Below are positions 54,767 through 56,139 of a stretch of 56,139 nucleotides of DNA, piece after piece (position 1 is the first letter of the stretch; every line of letters starts with the position of its first letter). The notes under the pieces are model-generated. The model worked only from the letters and a program-made list of their open reading frames with translations, was not told the origin of the DNA and made no database searches. The translations under genes and the position numbers were made by a program. The DNA is from Candidatus Bathyarchaeota archaeon. Its GTDB lineage: Archaea; Thermoproteota; Bathyarchaeia; 40CM-2-53-6; DTDX01. The stretch is from assembly GCA_018396775.1 (NCBI GenBank), contig JAGTRF010000012.1:1-56139 (forward strand), in the 5' to 3' direction.

Positions 54767-55741
54767 CTAAGCTCTTGTTAATAACTTTTTAATTGTACCG
54801 TAGAGTCCTGAAGGTTTTAAAGTATAAATTAATATTCCGATAATTCCATATATAATAAATCTTGTAGGAGTATGAGGTATTATTGTTCTGAGTCCTTCTG
54901 AAAGGAAGAGAAGAATATAGGCGCCTATCATTGGACCTGTAATAGTGCCAATTCCTCCTATTATAGTTGCAACAATTATGTTGACAATAACTGATACCCC
55001 AAAAACACTTTCAGGCGATAGCGATCCGAGATAGTGAATGTAGAATACTCCTCCAACACTTAATGTTATTAAGCTTAAAGAAAAGGCAAGGAATTTATAT
55101 TTGTTAGCGTTTATTCCTGAAGCGTTTACAAGATCTTCATTCATATATATTGCCTTAAGTATTTTCCCTATGTGGGATTCTCCTATAAGAGATAGCATGA
55201 TTCCCGTTACCATCATTAAAACTAAGCTTAAGTAAAGATTTGGAAGCTCACCTCTCATAACCTGTGGAAAACCAAATAATCCTCTTGTCCCTCCTGTTAT
55301 GGGAGATGTTATTATTATTCCATCTAATGCAAGTATAAATGCAAGCGAGAAGAGACAGAAGTAATTGCCTCTAAGTTTTAAACTAGGTAAAAATATTAAA
55401 AATCCTATACTTGTTGCTACTATTATACCTATGGGCATAGTTATGTATATTGGCCATGAAAGCCCGAAACCCTCAAGGAATCCCCCTCGAGCAAAACCTG
55501 TGTAACTACAGAGAACCGACATGTAAGCAGCAAGACCAATAATGCCATGTGGAGCAAAGAAAATATAGCCAGTATATCCAGCTATGAGGTCCCAAGCCAT
55601 AGCAAACATTGCAAAATAACTAGCCATAATCAAAATTCTTATAATTCGAGTGGGGAGAAATTGGCCAATAATCGCTAATACTGCAGTTGCTATAAGCCAA
55701 AATTTTATTTTATTTATTACCCTCAGGTCCATTTTATTCAC
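54767..55741 (-). CDS. livM: branched-chain amino acid ABC transporter permease LivM
   Basis: This 324-residue permease has about nine hydrophobic helices and the family segments DLIAGYTGYIFFAPHGIIGLAAY (usual NLxxGYxGxxSLGH...) and ASGINANKYKFLAFSLS. The usual S-L-G is replaced by FAPHG, a mild variation. Coupled to livH by a 4-nt overlap. Confidence 0.93.
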   Translation of the reverse strand: MNKMDLRVINKIKFWLIATAVLAIIGQFLPTRIIRILIMASYFAMFAMAWDLIAGYTGYIFFAPHGIIGLAAYMSVLCSYTGFARGGFLEGFGLSWPIYITMPIGIIVATSIGFLIFLPSLKLRGNYFCLFSLAFILALDGIIITSPITGGTRGLFGFPQVMRGELPNLYLSLVLMMVTGIMLSLIGESHIGKILKAIYMNEDLVNASGINANKYKFLAFSLSLITLSVGGVFYIHYLGSLSPESVFGVSVIVNIIVATIIGGIGTITGPMIGAYILLFLSEGLRTIIPHTPTRFIIYGIIGILIYTLKPSGLYGTIKKLLTRA

Positions 55742-56139
55742 TCTCTCCCGAGAAGTCCTCTAGGGCGAATTAATAAAATCACCATTAATATTATCATTCC
55801 TATAACCATCCTTAATCTAGGCTCTCCAAAACCAATAACTACAGTTGATTCCACAAAGCCAACAATATAAGATGCTATAATAGTTCCAATAATACTACCA
55901 AGACCGCCAAGTATTACTACGGAGAAAGACATAATAAGTGGGAAAAACCACATATAAGGATCTATATGCGTGAACATACCCATAAGAACTCCTGCTATCG
56001 AGCAGAGCACACCTGAAATACTCCATACGGTAAGCGTAGGTGTTCTTGGATTTATTCCTTGTCTAACTATGCCCTTAAAATTTACAGCAAGACCTCTAAT
56101 TTTTCTTCCCATAGATGCGCGCTCGATATAGAACCAGAA
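55738..56139 (-). CDS. livH: branched-chain amino acid ABC transporter permease LivH (partial, cut by window edge)
   Basis: The C-terminal 133 codons are present; the frame is open to the right edge (FWFYIERASMGRKIRGLAVN), so the start lies outside. The characteristic ERxxxGRxxRG coupling loop and GGLGSIIGTIIASYIVGFVES helix are clear. The ATG at 56112 is internal, not the true start. Confidence 0.93.
   Translation of the reverse strand, partial: FWFYIERASMGRKIRGLAVNFKGIVRQGINPRTPTLTVWSISGVLCSIAGVLMGMFTHIDPYMWFFPLIMSFSVVILGGLGSIIGTIIASYIVGFVESTVVIGFGEPRLRMVIGMIILMVILLIRPRGLLGRE

Overview
The window is a piece of an archaeal chromosome. It carries a 16S-23S rRNA operon with archaeal introns and archaeal hallmark genes: topoisomerase VI A and B, archaeosine tRNA-guanine transglycosylase, aIF1A, aIF2 beta, ABCE1/RLI, RIO1 kinase, KEOPS Cgi121, archaemetzincin, presenilin-type protease and a tetraether-lipid-synthase-like radical SAM enzyme. 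The protein-coding part is AT-rich while the rRNA genes are strongly GC-rich, which suggests a thermophile. The gene set fits a TACK-group archaeon; Bathyarchaeia is plausible but not proven from this window. Many genes start with TTG or GTG, and Shine-Dalgarno-like motifs match the CACCTCC at the 16S 3' end.

Positions 1-6130 hold the rRNA operon on the minus strand (16S, spacer without tRNA, 23S). Each rRNA is interrupted by a different kind of intron. The 23S contains a 777-nt group I intron (P1, P4, P6 and P7 recognisable) in helix 69, with a LAGLIDADG endonuclease gene in the P6 loop. The 16S contains a 241-nt bulge-helix-bulge (BHB) intron at E. coli position 908; that intron carries a 21/22-nt copy of nearby 16S sequence. 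The two arms of the 16S processing stem are also visible. No 5S or tRNA gene was found.

Positions 6190-15980 hold two tandem F420-type luciferase-like oxidoreductases, carAB in the opposite orientation, a P-loop kinase, a PHP-domain protein, a nitroreductase and a UPF0282 metallo-beta-lactamase protein. Positions 16100-26100 hold an XPD-type helicase, TgtA, a beta-CASP nuclease, archaemetzincin and a presenilin homologue, a lamin-tail surface protein, a purine phosphoribosyltransferase, Cgi121 and a THUMP protein. RNA processing and tRNA modification recur through this part.

Positions 26700-38750 are mostly core information processing: ABCE1, TopoVI A/B, and the operon aIF2 beta - DUF424 - aIF1A - RIO1 - KH protein, then methionyl-tRNA synthetase, a second PHP protein, a protein resembling only the C-terminal part of FtsZ, and an MtaB-type methylthiotransferase. 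Positions 38770-47280 hold a MoaD/ThiS-like protein, small membrane and zinc-ribbon proteins, a Tes-like radical SAM enzyme behind a palindromic promoter element, a TGS GTPase, a SagB-type nitroreductase with a three-helix membrane partner, and a LemA-DUF2207 pair.

Positions 47290-56139 look like an amino-acid import and breakdown region: ornithine cyclodeaminase/alanine dehydrogenase family protein, a small Cys protein, a ferritin-like protein, methylmalonate-semialdehyde dehydrogenase, a class III aminotransferase, an iron alcohol dehydrogenase, and a branched-chain-amino-acid-type ABC transporter (livF, livG, livM, partial livH). Three very short genes (26, 45 and 52 codons) were found by reading between the larger genes.
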